Part shown: positions 7,534 through 15,634 of the stretch, piece after piece
Numbering within the stretch: position 1 is the stretch's first letter
Layout: every line of letters begins with the position of its first letter
Assembly: GCF_001719615.1 (NCBI RefSeq)
Contig: NZ_MDVX01000003.1
Location: 186,001-250,000, forward strand
Reading direction: 5' to 3'
DNA from: Neptunicoccus sediminis
Lineage (GTDB): Bacteria; Pseudomonadota; Alphaproteobacteria; Rhodobacterales; Rhodobacteraceae
Length of the DNA stretch: 64,000 bases
The notes under the pieces: model-generated
Databases searched by the model: none
What the model saw: only the letters and a program-made list of their open reading frames with translations
Told to the model about the DNA's origin: nothing
Program-made: the position numbers and the translations under genes

Positions 7534-7970
7534 ATCTGATACTTTACAAAAGGGGCCAGCGTAGCCACGCCGTCATAAAGCTTTCGCGCGACGGTGTTAT
7601 CTTCCGCTGTTAACCACCAGACCTGCGGGCAATTATGTTCCTTTGCATGGGCGACGACGGCGTCGATCATGGCTTTGCCCGCTCCGGTGCCACGGATATC
7701 GGGGCGCACGTAGAGGTCGTTTAGATAAATGCGGTTCTCTGGCCCCCAGAAATGGCTGTGATACAGAAAATTAACGATACCGACGACACCGTGGTCTGGC
7801 GTTTCGGCCACCATCGAAAACATGCCTTCCTGCGGATCGAGAATGCGCTTCCACGTTCCGGCATAGACGTCTTCATCGCGGCTGGTTTCGTAAAAGGCCA
7901 GATAGTCCTTCCACAACGCCCGCCAGTCGGATTCATCCGCCGGAGTTACATAGCGAACGCTTGTGGTCAT
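7530..7970 (-). CDS. GNAT-family N-acetyltransferase
   Basis: Protein of 146 aa with the GNAT fold. Residues 80-115 carry the acetyl-CoA-binding motif A (LNDLYVRPDIRGTGAGKAM, with the R/Q-x-x-G-x-G/A loop), followed by motif B (WWLTAEDNTVARKLYDGV). It transfers an acetyl group to an amine; the substrate cannot be read from the sequence. It overlaps both neighbours by 4 bases (MoxR stop at 7967, DUF2927 start at 7533), so it belongs to the MoxR-VWA operon. It may modify a component of that system or simply be carried along. Confidence 0.88.
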   Translation of the reverse strand: MTTSVRYVTPADESDWRALWKDYLAFYETSRDEDVYAGTWKRILDPQEGMFSMVAETPDHGVVGIVNFLYHSHFWGPENRIYLNDLYVRPDIRGTGAGKAMIDAVVAHAKEHNCPQVWWLTAEDNTVARKLYDGVATLAPFVKYQI

Positions 7971-8806
7971 CTGTTGCCCCGCGCCATAAAGGCGAGCCGC
8001 TCAAATAGATGCACATCCTGTTCGTTTTTCAACAAGGCACCGTGCAGGCGGGGCAGGGCGTCCTTGCCGTCCCGCTTCATATCCGCAGGGTCGAGGTCCT
8101 CAACCAGCAGCAGTTTCAACCAGTCCAGCACCTCAGAGGTGCTGGGCTTTTTCTTCAGCCCCGGTGTTTCGCGTATGTCGTAGAACTGTGTCAGAGCCTC
8201 TGCCACCAGCGCGGGTTTGATGCCGGGGAAGTGAACTTCTACGATTTGTTTCAAAGTCTCCATTTCTGGAAAACGGATGTAGTGGAAGAAACAACGGCGC
8301 AGAAAGGCGTCGGGCAGTTCTTTTTCGTTGTTCGACGTGATGATCACGATCGGACGTTTCTTGGCTTTGATTGTCTCGCCGGTCTCGTAGACGTAGAATT
8401 CCATCTTGTCGAGTTCCTGCAACAGATCGTTCGGAAATTCGATGTCGGCTTTGTCGATTTCATCAATCAGCAACACCAGACGGTCGCCGGCTTCAAAAGC
8501 TTCCCAAAGTTTGCCTTTCTTGATGTAGTTTTTCACATCATGGACACGTTCCTCGCCAAGCTGACTGTCGCGCAGGCGGCTAACCGCATCGTATTCGTAC
8601 AGGCCCTGTTGGGCCTTTGTGGTGGATTTGATATTCCATTCCAGCAGCGGCAATCCCAGTGATTTGGCCACCTGAATCGCCAGTTCGGTCTTGCCGGTTC
8701 CGGGTTCCCCCTTGACCAGCAAAGGGCGTTCCAACGCGATTGCAGCGTTCACTGCTACGGTCAGATCGTCGGTGGAAACATACTGTTGCGTGCCTTCAAA
8801 CTTCAT
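7967..8806 (-). CDS. MoxR-family AAA+ ATPase
   Basis: Protein of 279 aa with Walker A GEPGTGKT (residues 33-40), Walker B RLVLLIDEID, sensor 1 region (PIVIITSNNEKELPDAFLRRC, containing the arginine finger) and a C-terminal lid. MoxR ATPases are chaperone-like proteins that, with VWA partners, insert metals or mature enzyme complexes. It is the first gene of a five-gene minus-strand operon ending in the VWA gene at 4789-5973. The separation of ATPase and VWA gene by three other genes is unusual, as they are often adjacent. Start ATG at 8806. Confidence 0.93.
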   Translation of the reverse strand: MKFEGTQQYVSTDDLTVAVNAAIALERPLLVKGEPGTGKTELAIQVAKSLGLPLLEWNIKSTTKAQQGLYEYDAVSRLRDSQLGEERVHDVKNYIKKGKLWEAFEAGDRLVLLIDEIDKADIEFPNDLLQELDKMEFYVYETGETIKAKKRPIVIITSNNEKELPDAFLRRCFFHYIRFPEMETLKQIVEVHFPGIKPALVAEALTQFYDIRETPGLKKKPSTSEVLDWLKLLLVEDLDPADMKRDGKDALPRLHGALLKNEQDVHLFERLAFMARGNR

Positions 8807-8973
8807 TTTTCTGCTTTTCCCTGATAGCTTGGGGGCAATCTAGTATTCCCGTCACAATGCTGCAACCTAAGAAGGAAGTGGGGTGACAATACGTTACGAC
8901 TCGGATATTGGATGCGCAAACGTTGGGTGAGAACGTCATGGCACTGCATAGTGATTTTTTTAGGGAGAAAAGA

Positions 8974-9396
8974 ATGAAAGCTGAAGTCATTCTTGATGCC
9001 GACTACCGTCCGGTCGACAGCGAACCATTTATGAACGAACGTCAATCAGAATATTTCCGGCGCAAGCTACTGGCCTGGAAGGCGGATCTTCTGTCAGACA
9101 GCAAAGACACCATCGAAGGTATGCAGGAAGGCGCACGGAACATTCCGGACGTTGCTGACCGTGCCTCCGAAGAAACCGACCGCGCTTTGGAATTGCGCAC
9201 ACGGGACCGCCAGCGCAAGCTGGTTGCCAAGATCGACAGCGCCCTGCGCCGGATCGAGGACGGGTCTTACGGTTATTGCGACGAAACAGGGGAGCCGATT
9301 TCCCTGAAACGTCTGGATGCCCGTCCGATTGCGACACTGTCCCTTGCCGCACAGGAACGGCACGAGCGTAAAGAAAAGGTTCATCGGGACGATTGA
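8974..9396 (+). CDS. dksA: DksA-family RNA polymerase-binding regulator with degenerate zinc site
   Basis: Protein of 140 aa, DksA/TraR family, which enters the RNA polymerase secondary channel and works with ppGpp. The coiled-coil tip motif DxxDxA is intact (Asp59, Asp62, Ala64). The zinc-finger region GYCDETG ... LARP-like ... TLSLAAQ keeps only Cys102; the other three ligand positions are Thr105, Ser123 and Ala126. Degenerate sites of this CxxT type are known in alphaproteobacterial DksA proteins that still function. The ATG at 8974 was chosen because AGGGAG lies 6 bases upstream; an earlier in-frame ATG at 8908 lacks such a site. Transcribed divergently from the MoxR operon. Confidence 0.92.
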   Translation: MKAEVILDADYRPVDSEPFMNERQSEYFRRKLLAWKADLLSDSKDTIEGMQEGARNIPDVADRASEETDRALELRTRDRQRKLVAKIDSALRRIEDGSYGYCDETGEPISLKRLDARPIATLSLAAQERHERKEKVHRDD

Positions 9397-9422
9397 TCAC
9401 CGATAAATCCTGAGAAATGATG

Positions 9423-9456
9423 AAGCCGGTGCAGATGCGCCGGCTTTTCTTGTTTT
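9423..9456 (+). terminator. Intrinsic terminator after dksA
   Basis: AAGCCGG/CCGGCTT stem (9423-9429 with 9440-9446), 10-base loop, then a T-rich tail CTTTTCTTGTTTT. It separates dksA from the convergent alkD-like gene. Confidence 0.85.
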
Positions 9457-9476
9457 CAGGTCGGGTTTGATACGGA

Positions 9477-10151
9477 TCAGAGCAACCGTGTTGCATCCTT
9501 GCGGGCGAAGGACTTCATGTCTGTTCCGTGGTCGTGCATAAAGCGGCGCACCCGTTCGGGATCATGTTTGGACAGGCTGCGCAGCCACCAGCTTATGGAT
9601 TTCTGGATAAACCATTCGGGATCGTTCACATAGCCCGCAGCCCAGCCGAGAATACGCTCCCGCTGCGCCAGTTCTTCGGGTTTGGGATGGGTGGATTTGG
9701 TCCAGGGCAGGGTGATCACCAGTGCTGCACGGCGCACCCAGAGGTTTTCATCCTGTGTCCAACCCTCGACCGTATCAAGCCGTACGTCGTCCAGAAACAA
9801 CCGTCTTGCACCCGCGCCACAAGCGTGATCGGCGATTGCCCAAGCGTCAAACATGGGCACCCAGCGACAGATTTCCTCCCAGACCGCCTGATCCGGTTTG
9901 ATCCGTGCCTGCGTCAGTAGTTTAGCCGCCGCAATGCGGGCTTCGTGGATGTTGCTGTCCCAGAGATAACCCGCAATCTCAATGCGTTGCGGAATATCCG
10001 TTTCCTTACGCCAGTCTTTGTACAGCGCATCAAGCTGCGGGTTGGAAACGCCCAGATAGGGGCGCTCCACCTTGTGATAGGCGGCCATTTCCGCAGCCTT
10101 TTGCCGGTCTGCCAGTGCCTTGATGTCTTGCAGCGCCTGTTCGGGGGTCAT
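9477..10151 (-). CDS. AlkD-like DNA alkylation repair protein
   Basis: Protein of 224 aa of the AlkD HEAT-repeat glycosylase family, which excises N3- and N7-alkylated purines without base flipping. Recognisable parts are the N-terminal YHKVERPYLGVSNPQL, the substrate-region segment WVPMFDAWAIADHACG (the Trp and Asp of the family active site lie in this type of motif), and EGWTQDENLWVRRAAL followed by DPEWFIQKSISWWLR. The length matches the family (about 220-240 aa). It overlaps the glmS stop by 4 bases and is the last gene of glmU-glmS-alkD. Its link with amino-sugar synthesis is probably only positional. An AlkC-like gene lies at 54850. Confidence 0.88.
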   Translation of the reverse strand: MTPEQALQDIKALADRQKAAEMAAYHKVERPYLGVSNPQLDALYKDWRKETDIPQRIEIAGYLWDSNIHEARIAAAKLLTQARIKPDQAVWEEICRWVPMFDAWAIADHACGAGARRLFLDDVRLDTVEGWTQDENLWVRRAALVITLPWTKSTHPKPEELAQRERILGWAAGYVNDPEWFIQKSISWWLRSLSKHDPERVRRFMHDHGTDMKSFARKDATRLL

Positions 10152-11971
10152 TCCACCGTCACCGATTTGGCCAGATTGCGCGGCTGGTCCACATCCGTGC
10201 CTTTATAAACGGCAGTGTGATAGGCCAGCAGTTGCGCCGGAACCGCGTAGACAATCGGCGCGAACATCGGATGCACGGTCGGCATAACGATGGTCTGCCA
10301 TGCACCTTCGCCGGCCTCTTTCGCGCCTTGGGCATCTGTCACCAGAATGATCTTGCCGCCCCGTGCCATCACTTCCTGCATGTTGGACACGGTTTTGTCG
10401 AACAGCTCGTCCCGGGGCGCCATAACCACCACCGGCATATGTTCGTCGACAAGCGCGATGGGGCCGTGTTTCAGTTCGCCACTTGCATAACCTTCGGCGT
10501 GGATGTAGCTGATTTCCTTCAGTTTTAACGCGCCTTCAAGGGCCAGCGGGAACATCGCGCCGCGCCCCAGAAACAGGGCGTCGCGGGAATGGACAAGCTG
10601 CGCGCAGGTCGCTTTGATCGCCGCTTCCTGTTCCAGCGCAAGGTTCATCACACCGGGCAAACCATGCAGGGCCGCCACAAGTTCGGCCTCCTGCGCTGCG
10701 TCAATATTACCCCGTTGCCGTGCTGCCTGAATGGCCAGTGCGGCCAATACGGTCAACTGGCAGGTGAACGCCTTGGTGGAGGCTACGCCAATTTCCACGC
10801 CTGCCAGAATGGGCAGGGAGACGTCCGCTTCGCGAGAGATGGAGCTTTCCGGTACATTCACGACGGCAACCGTTTTATCCACGTTGTCGCTGCAATAGCG
10901 CAGGGCGGCCAGAGTGTCGGCAGTTTCACCGGACTGGCTGACAAAACAGGCGTAAGAGTTCCGGCTGAGCGGCGGCTCGCGGTAGCGGAATTCCGACGCA
11001 ATATCCAGTTCCACAGGCAGGCGGGCAAGTTGTTCGAACCAGTATTTCGCCACATTACAGGCCAGATAAGCCGTGCCGCAGGCCACCATAGTGACTTTGT
11101 CGATGCTGGCGAAATCAGGATCCGCGCCGGGCAGCTGGATCGATTTCCCGTCCGCTGCAGCATAATGTTTGACAGCCTCTGCCAGAACGCTCGGCTGTTC
11201 GGCAATTTCCTTGGCCATAAAGTGTTTGTAGACCCCTTTGTCGGCACTGATCGCACCGTGGGAAATCTCGCGCATCTCGCGGTTTGCACGGGCACCGGAG
11301 GCATCTGTGATCTCCACACCGGCGCGGGTGACGACGGCAAAATCGCCTTCTTCCAGATATGTCACTTTATTGGTCATCGGGGCGAGTGCGAGCGCATCGG
11401 ACCCCACAAACATTTCCCCGTCCCCATGCCCAATCGCCAGAGGAGAGCCTTTGCGCGCGGCGACCAGAAGATCGTCCTGCCCGTCAAACAGGAAACACAA
11501 CGCATAGGCACCTTCAAGACGGGCCACAGTCTGACGCGCGGCCTCAATCGGATCAAGCCCTTGTTTCAAAATGCTTTCGCAAAGTTTAACAACGGTTTCC
11601 GTGTCGGTCTCAGTCTCAAACCCGATGCCCTGCGCAGACAGTTCCTCGCGCAGTTCGCGAAAGTTTTCGATGATGCCGTTGTGGACAACCGCCACATCTC
11701 CGGCTTGATGCGGGTGGGCGTTTTGCACATTCGGTGCGCCGTGGGTGGCCCAGCGGGTGTGACCGATGCCAGCCTTGCCCTTGATCGGGTCATGCACCAG
11801 AAGGTCTGACAGGTTAACCAGTTTGCCAACCGCGCGGCGACGTTCCAGTTTGCCATCCTGCACGGTCGCAATACCCGCACTGTCATAACCGCGATATTCA
11901 AGCCGGCGCAAGCCGTCCACCAGAATAGGGGCGGCTTCGTGATTGCCAAGGATGCCTACAATACCACACAT
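10148..11971 (-). CDS. glmS: Glutamine--fructose-6-phosphate aminotransferase (isomerizing)
   Basis: Makes glucosamine-6-phosphate from fructose-6-phosphate and glutamine, the entry to peptidoglycan and LPS amino sugars. The 607-aa length is typical. The N-terminus MCGIVGILGN exposes the catalytic Cys2 of the class II glutamine amidotransferase domain (1-230), with TRWATHG and HNGIIEN motifs. Two SIS domains follow (MVACGTAYLAC, SQSGETADT, then GRGAMFPLALEGALKLKEISY) and the C-terminus ends NLAKSVTVE, as in the family. It follows glmU after a 1-base gap. No glmS ribozyme is visible, as expected outside Gram-positives. Confidence 0.98.
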   Translation of the reverse strand: MCGIVGILGNHEAAPILVDGLRRLEYRGYDSAGIATVQDGKLERRRAVGKLVNLSDLLVHDPIKGKAGIGHTRWATHGAPNVQNAHPHQAGDVAVVHNGIIENFRELREELSAQGIGFETETDTETVVKLCESILKQGLDPIEAARQTVARLEGAYALCFLFDGQDDLLVAARKGSPLAIGHGDGEMFVGSDALALAPMTNKVTYLEEGDFAVVTRAGVEITDASGARANREMREISHGAISADKGVYKHFMAKEIAEQPSVLAEAVKHYAAADGKSIQLPGADPDFASIDKVTMVACGTAYLACNVAKYWFEQLARLPVELDIASEFRYREPPLSRNSYACFVSQSGETADTLAALRYCSDNVDKTVAVVNVPESSISREADVSLPILAGVEIGVASTKAFTCQLTVLAALAIQAARQRGNIDAAQEAELVAALHGLPGVMNLALEQEAAIKATCAQLVHSRDALFLGRGAMFPLALEGALKLKEISYIHAEGYASGELKHGPIALVDEHMPVVVMAPRDELFDKTVSNMQEVMARGGKIILVTDAQGAKEAGEGAWQTIVMPTVHPMFAPIVYAVPAQLLAYHTAVYKGTDVDQPRNLAKSVTVE

Positions 11972-11972
11972 C

Positions 11973-13331
11973 TTAATTGTCCTTTGACTGAGCAGCTTTG
12001 GCTGCGCGTAATTTGTTCATTAATCGCAGCGCCAGACCGGTTTTGTTCACCTGTTTGGCACGGGCAATAGCAAGATCACCTTCACCGGCATCCTGTGTGA
12101 CAACCGAACCGGAGGCTGTCATTGCATCATCACCGATCGCGACCGGCGCGACCAGTGCCGTGTTTGATCCGATAAAGGCACGTGCGCCAATGACGGTCTT
12201 GTGTTTGAAAACACCGTCATAGTTACAGGTGATCGTGCCCGCCCCGATATTGGCGTCCTCACCGATCTCGGCATCGCCCACATAAGACAAATGGTTGATC
12301 TTGGCGCCGGATGCCACCAGCGCGGCTTTCACTTCGACAAAGTTGCCGACTTTTGCGCCACCACCGATTTCGGCACCGGGGCGCAGACGGGCATAGGGGC
12401 CAATGACCGCCGCTTCGCTGACGTGGCACCCCTCCAGATGGGAAAAGGCACGGATATGCGCACCGCTTTCCACCGTGACATCCGGGCCGAACACCACGTT
12501 TTGTTCGATCACCACATCGCGCCCGACATAGGTGTCATAAGCGAAATGCACAGTTTCGGGGGCGGGCATCGTGGTGCCGTTTTCCATTGCCTCCAGTCGC
12601 GCACGGGTCTGGAACGTGGCTTCGGCTGCGGCCAGATCAACGCGGGAGTTTACGCCCAAGGTTTCCGCCTCGTGGCAGGTAATGGCCGCGCAGGGCAAAT
12701 CCTTGTTTCGCGCCAGACCTACCAGATCGGTCAGGTAATATTCTTCGCTTTTGTTGTTGTTATCAACGGCTTTTATCAGGTCAAACATAATGGCGCGATC
12801 GGCGCAGATCACGCCGGAGTTGCACAGTGTGATCGCCAGTTCTTCAGGGCTGGCGTCCTTGGCTTCGACGATCCGTTCCAGACCGCCCTTTTCATCCAGC
12901 ACCAATCGTCCGTATTTCGCAGGCTCTGCAGCATCAAAACCGAGCACAACAACACCCGCACCGGATTGGCGGGCAGAGAGCATGTCTTGCAGGGTTTCTT
13001 CACGGATAAATGGCGTGTCGCCGTACAGGACGATTACATCTCCGCCAAAATCCGCCAGTGCATCGCGGGCCTGATCGACGGCATGGGCCGTGCCAAGCTG
13101 TTCGTCCTGCGTCACGATCACGGCGCTTTCGTCGTAATCCGTTGCAGCCTTGGCCACCGCAGCGCCGCCATGTCCGGTGACGACAACAATACGGTCCGCC
13201 TCAATCGACTGCGCCGCACGCATGGCATGCACCAGCAGGGGCGCATGGGCCACTTTGTGCAGGACTTTGGGAAGATCCGATTTCATGCGGCTGCCTTGTC
13301 CGGCTGCCAGAATTACCACTGCTACAGGCAT
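11973..13331 (-). CDS. glmU: Bifunctional N-acetylglucosamine-1-phosphate uridyltransferase / glucosamine-1-phosphate acetyltransferase
   Basis: Makes UDP-GlcNAc in two steps. The 452-aa protein begins with the nucleotidyltransferase signature LAAGQGSRMKSDLPKVLH (residues 8-25). Its C-terminal half is a left-handed beta helix with hexapeptide repeats (VIGPYARLRPGAEIGGGAK, NIGAGTITCNYDG), the latter being the acetyltransferase acetyl-CoA/GlcN-1-P site. Length is normal. First gene of the glmU-glmS-alkD unit, divergent from the phosphatase gene at 13460; the 128-base gap between them should hold both promoters. Confidence 0.98.
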   Translation of the reverse strand: MPVAVVILAAGQGSRMKSDLPKVLHKVAHAPLLVHAMRAAQSIEADRIVVVTGHGGAAVAKAATDYDESAVIVTQDEQLGTAHAVDQARDALADFGGDVIVLYGDTPFIREETLQDMLSARQSGAGVVVLGFDAAEPAKYGRLVLDEKGGLERIVEAKDASPEELAITLCNSGVICADRAIMFDLIKAVDNNNKSEEYYLTDLVGLARNKDLPCAAITCHEAETLGVNSRVDLAAAEATFQTRARLEAMENGTTMPAPETVHFAYDTYVGRDVVIEQNVVFGPDVTVESGAHIRAFSHLEGCHVSEAAVIGPYARLRPGAEIGGGAKVGNFVEVKAALVASGAKINHLSYVGDAEIGEDANIGAGTITCNYDGVFKHKTVIGARAFIGSNTALVAPVAIGDDAMTASGSVVTQDAGEGDLAIARAKQVNKTGLALRLMNKLRAAKAAQSKDN

Positions 13332-13459
13332 CTTGCCCCCTCGGAAATTTTCTGTTCCATGTCACCTAGCCTAAAAGCAAGGCCACAAAAAGGGGGCCGT
13401 GCACAAGAAAACTTTCATTGCGTTACAAGCTGTGGCATGTGGGCGAAAAAGGGAACGGT

Positions 13460-14125
13460 ATGAAGTCTGTTATTTTCGATCTGGACGGGACGCTGGCGGA
13501 TACCAGCGGTGATCTGATTGCTGCGGCAAATGCCTGTTTTGACGGGTTGGGGCACGGTCTGCTGCTGGACCCCGAAGCGGATATGCTGACGGCCTTTCAT
13601 GGCGGGCGGGCCATGTTGCGACTGGGGTTCTCGCGGATCGGGGCGCCTTGGGACGAGTCTACGGTAGATGCCCAATATAACGTGCTTTTGCGTCATTACG
13701 GTGAAAATATCGCTGTGCATACAAGGCTCTACCCAAATGTCGAACAAACTTTGGAAGAGCTGAAATCCCGCGGCTATCTGCTGGGCGTTTGCACGAACAA
13801 GCCCGAGGCACTGGCCGAAACCCTGATGGCGCAGCTCGGGGTGCGTTCGATGTTCGGGGCCTTGCTCGGGGCGGATACGCTGCCGGTGCGCAAGCCTGAT
13901 CCCGAACATCTGTGGGAAACCATCCGCCGCGTGGGGGGCGATCTGGAACGGTCGGTTCTGATCGGGGATACGGACAACGACCGCTCTGCCGCGCGCAACG
14001 CGAATGTGCCAAGCGTGTTGGTCACATTCGGCCCCTCCGGTCACGGGGTCGCAGAAATGGAGCCGGAAGCCCTGCTGCATCACTACGATGAACTGCCGGA
14101 TCTGGCCGACCGTCTGGTGCGCTGA
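13460..14125 (+). CDS. gph: HAD-family phosphatase, phosphoglycolate phosphatase type
   Basis: Protein of 221 aa with the four HAD motifs: FDLDGTLADT (nucleophile Asp), GVCTNK (motif II), the Lys in VRKPDPEH (motif III) and GDTDND (motif IV), plus a helical cap between motifs I and II. Gph removes phosphate from 2-phosphoglycolate formed by DNA repair or photorespiration. Family members differ in substrate, so the symbol is by similarity only. The ATG at 13460 has AGGGA upstream; an in-frame ATG at 13418 would add 14 residues before the conserved SVIFDLDG. Confidence 0.85.
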   Translation: MKSVIFDLDGTLADTSGDLIAAANACFDGLGHGLLLDPEADMLTAFHGGRAMLRLGFSRIGAPWDESTVDAQYNVLLRHYGENIAVHTRLYPNVEQTLEELKSRGYLLGVCTNKPEALAETLMAQLGVRSMFGALLGADTLPVRKPDPEHLWETIRRVGGDLERSVLIGDTDNDRSAARNANVPSVLVTFGPSGHGVAEMEPEALLHHYDELPDLADRLVR

Positions 14126-14241
14126 ACCGGACGGTTTCGCAATTCCCGAAGTCCGGTTTGCGTTGCGCTTTAGCAATCTGCAACCCATTGATCTTTAGCG
14201 GCTGTTCCTGTTGGTTGTGCGCAGAAACCAAAGGCGCCAAA

Positions 14242-15441
14242 ATGTCCCAGATTTTCACCGGAAATTTCACCCAGCAAGAACCGCTCCCCGAAGAATCGAT
14301 AGAGGCCGCAGTGCGTGTGATGCGTCACGGGCGGTTGCACCGCTATAATCTTTCGGACGGGGAAAAGGGGGAGACCGCGCTACTGGAGGAAGAATTTGCC
14401 GCCTTTACTGGGGCGAAATATTGTCTGGCGGTGGCATCGGGCGGCTATGCACTTGCGGCTGCCTTGCGCGCCGCCGGCGCACAGGCCGGAGACGCGGTTC
14501 TGACCAATGCGTTCACCCTTGCCCCTGTGCCCGGTGCGATTGCCAATGCAGGCTGCACGCCAGTGTTTGTCGAGGTGACGGACAAGCTGGTGATGGATCT
14601 GGACGATCTGCAAATGAAGATTGCGCAAACCAAGGCGCGGTTCCTGATGCTTAGCCATATGCGAGGACACATCGTTGATATGGATGCTCTGATGGCGATC
14701 TGCGACCGGGCCGGTGTGCAGGTGATCGAGGATTGCGCCCACACGATGGGGGCAGCATGGAACGGGGTGCCAAGCGGCCGTCACGGGGTGGCAGGGTGCT
14801 ATTCCACCCAAACCTTCAAACATCTGAACTCGGGCGAGGGCGGGTTTCTGGTGACAGATGATGCAGAGCTGGCCGCCCGTGCGATCATGCTGTCCGGCTC
14901 TTATATGTTGTATGAACGGCACACCGCCGGACCGCCTGCCGAGGTTTTCGAGCAGATCAGACTGGAAACGCCCAATTGTTCAGGGCGGATGGACAACCTG
15001 CGCGCGGCGATCCTGCGGCCCCAGTTGCGCAATCTGCCGGATCAATGCGCGGCGTGGAATGCCCGCTATCAAAGGGTCGAGTCCGGTCTTGCCAATACCC
15101 CCGGTGTAAAGGTGATAGAACGGCCCGAAGCGGAATCTTATGTGATGTCCTCCTTCCAGTTCCTGTGCCCCGATTTCACGGCGGAGCAGATGGTTGCGCT
15201 GCAAAAGCGTACCGCAGCACGGGGGGTAGAGCTGAAATGGTTCGGCGCGGACACGCCCGTAGGCTTCACCTCGCGCCATGACAGTTGGCAGTATGTTTCC
15301 GCGCAATCCCTCCCACAAACCGACCGGATTCTCGCCGGACTGATGGATATGCGCCTGCCGCTGACCTTCTCGCTACAGGACTGTGATGTAATCGCGCAGA
15401 TCATCCGCGAAGAAGCCGGCATCCTGCATCAAGCCGGCTAG
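14242..15441 (+). CDS. DegT/DnrJ/EryC1/StrS-family PLP aminotransferase
   Basis: Protein of 399 aa, fold-type I PLP enzyme. Seen are the Asp that pairs with the pyridine nitrogen (VIEDCAH, Asp164) and the Schiff-base Lys193 in STQTFKHLNSGEGGF, the hallmark of sugar aminotransferases of this family. Relatives aminate keto-sugars for LPS or antibiotic sugars, or are regulators. No other sugar-nucleotide genes lie beside it, so the substrate is open. The ATG at 14242 follows AAAGGCG. The upstream in-frame ATG at 14158 would add an unlikely Cys-rich extension. Confidence 0.87.
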   Translation: MSQIFTGNFTQQEPLPEESIEAAVRVMRHGRLHRYNLSDGEKGETALLEEEFAAFTGAKYCLAVASGGYALAAALRAAGAQAGDAVLTNAFTLAPVPGAIANAGCTPVFVEVTDKLVMDLDDLQMKIAQTKARFLMLSHMRGHIVDMDALMAICDRAGVQVIEDCAHTMGAAWNGVPSGRHGVAGCYSTQTFKHLNSGEGGFLVTDDAELAARAIMLSGSYMLYERHTAGPPAEVFEQIRLETPNCSGRMDNLRAAILRPQLRNLPDQCAAWNARYQRVESGLANTPGVKVIERPEAESYVMSSFQFLCPDFTAEQMVALQKRTAARGVELKWFGADTPVGFTSRHDSWQYVSAQSLPQTDRILAGLMDMRLPLTFSLQDCDVIAQIIREEAGILHQAG

Positions 15442-15547
15442 CCCGACGTCCCTGACAATTCCATCCCGAAGTTCGCCTCTTTTTGGTGCAAATATCCAAA
15501 CCCGCCCCCGCCACTGGCAGGGGGCTTTCAGGTCGTTCTATTCTGAC

Positions 15548-15576
15548 TGGACAAAAGGGGATACCGCTCCTATTAT
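15548..15576 (+). promoter_or_regulatory. Sigma70-type promoter of the leucine-degradation operon
   Basis: TGGACA (15548-15553), 17-base spacer, TATTAT (15571-15576). Each box differs from consensus by one base. It lies 59 bases upstream of ivd and is immediately followed by an inverted repeat that could be a repressor site. Confidence 0.72.
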
Positions 15577-15577
15577 G

Positions 15578-15591
15578 TGAACGAGTGTTCA
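15578..15591. promoter_or_regulatory. TGAAC-N4-GTTCA palindrome, putative operator
   Basis: Perfect 5-bp arms around GAGT, placed from the end of the -10 box across the expected transcription start. This is the classic position for repression. The size suits a TetR-family dimer; branched-chain acyl-CoA genes in proteobacteria are often controlled by TetR- or MerR-type repressors. No regulator gene lies next to it in this window. Confidence 0.55.
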
Positions 15592-15634
15592 ATTAATTGC
15601 CGGCGCAAAGCCGGCCAACGATCTGGGAGTTCGT

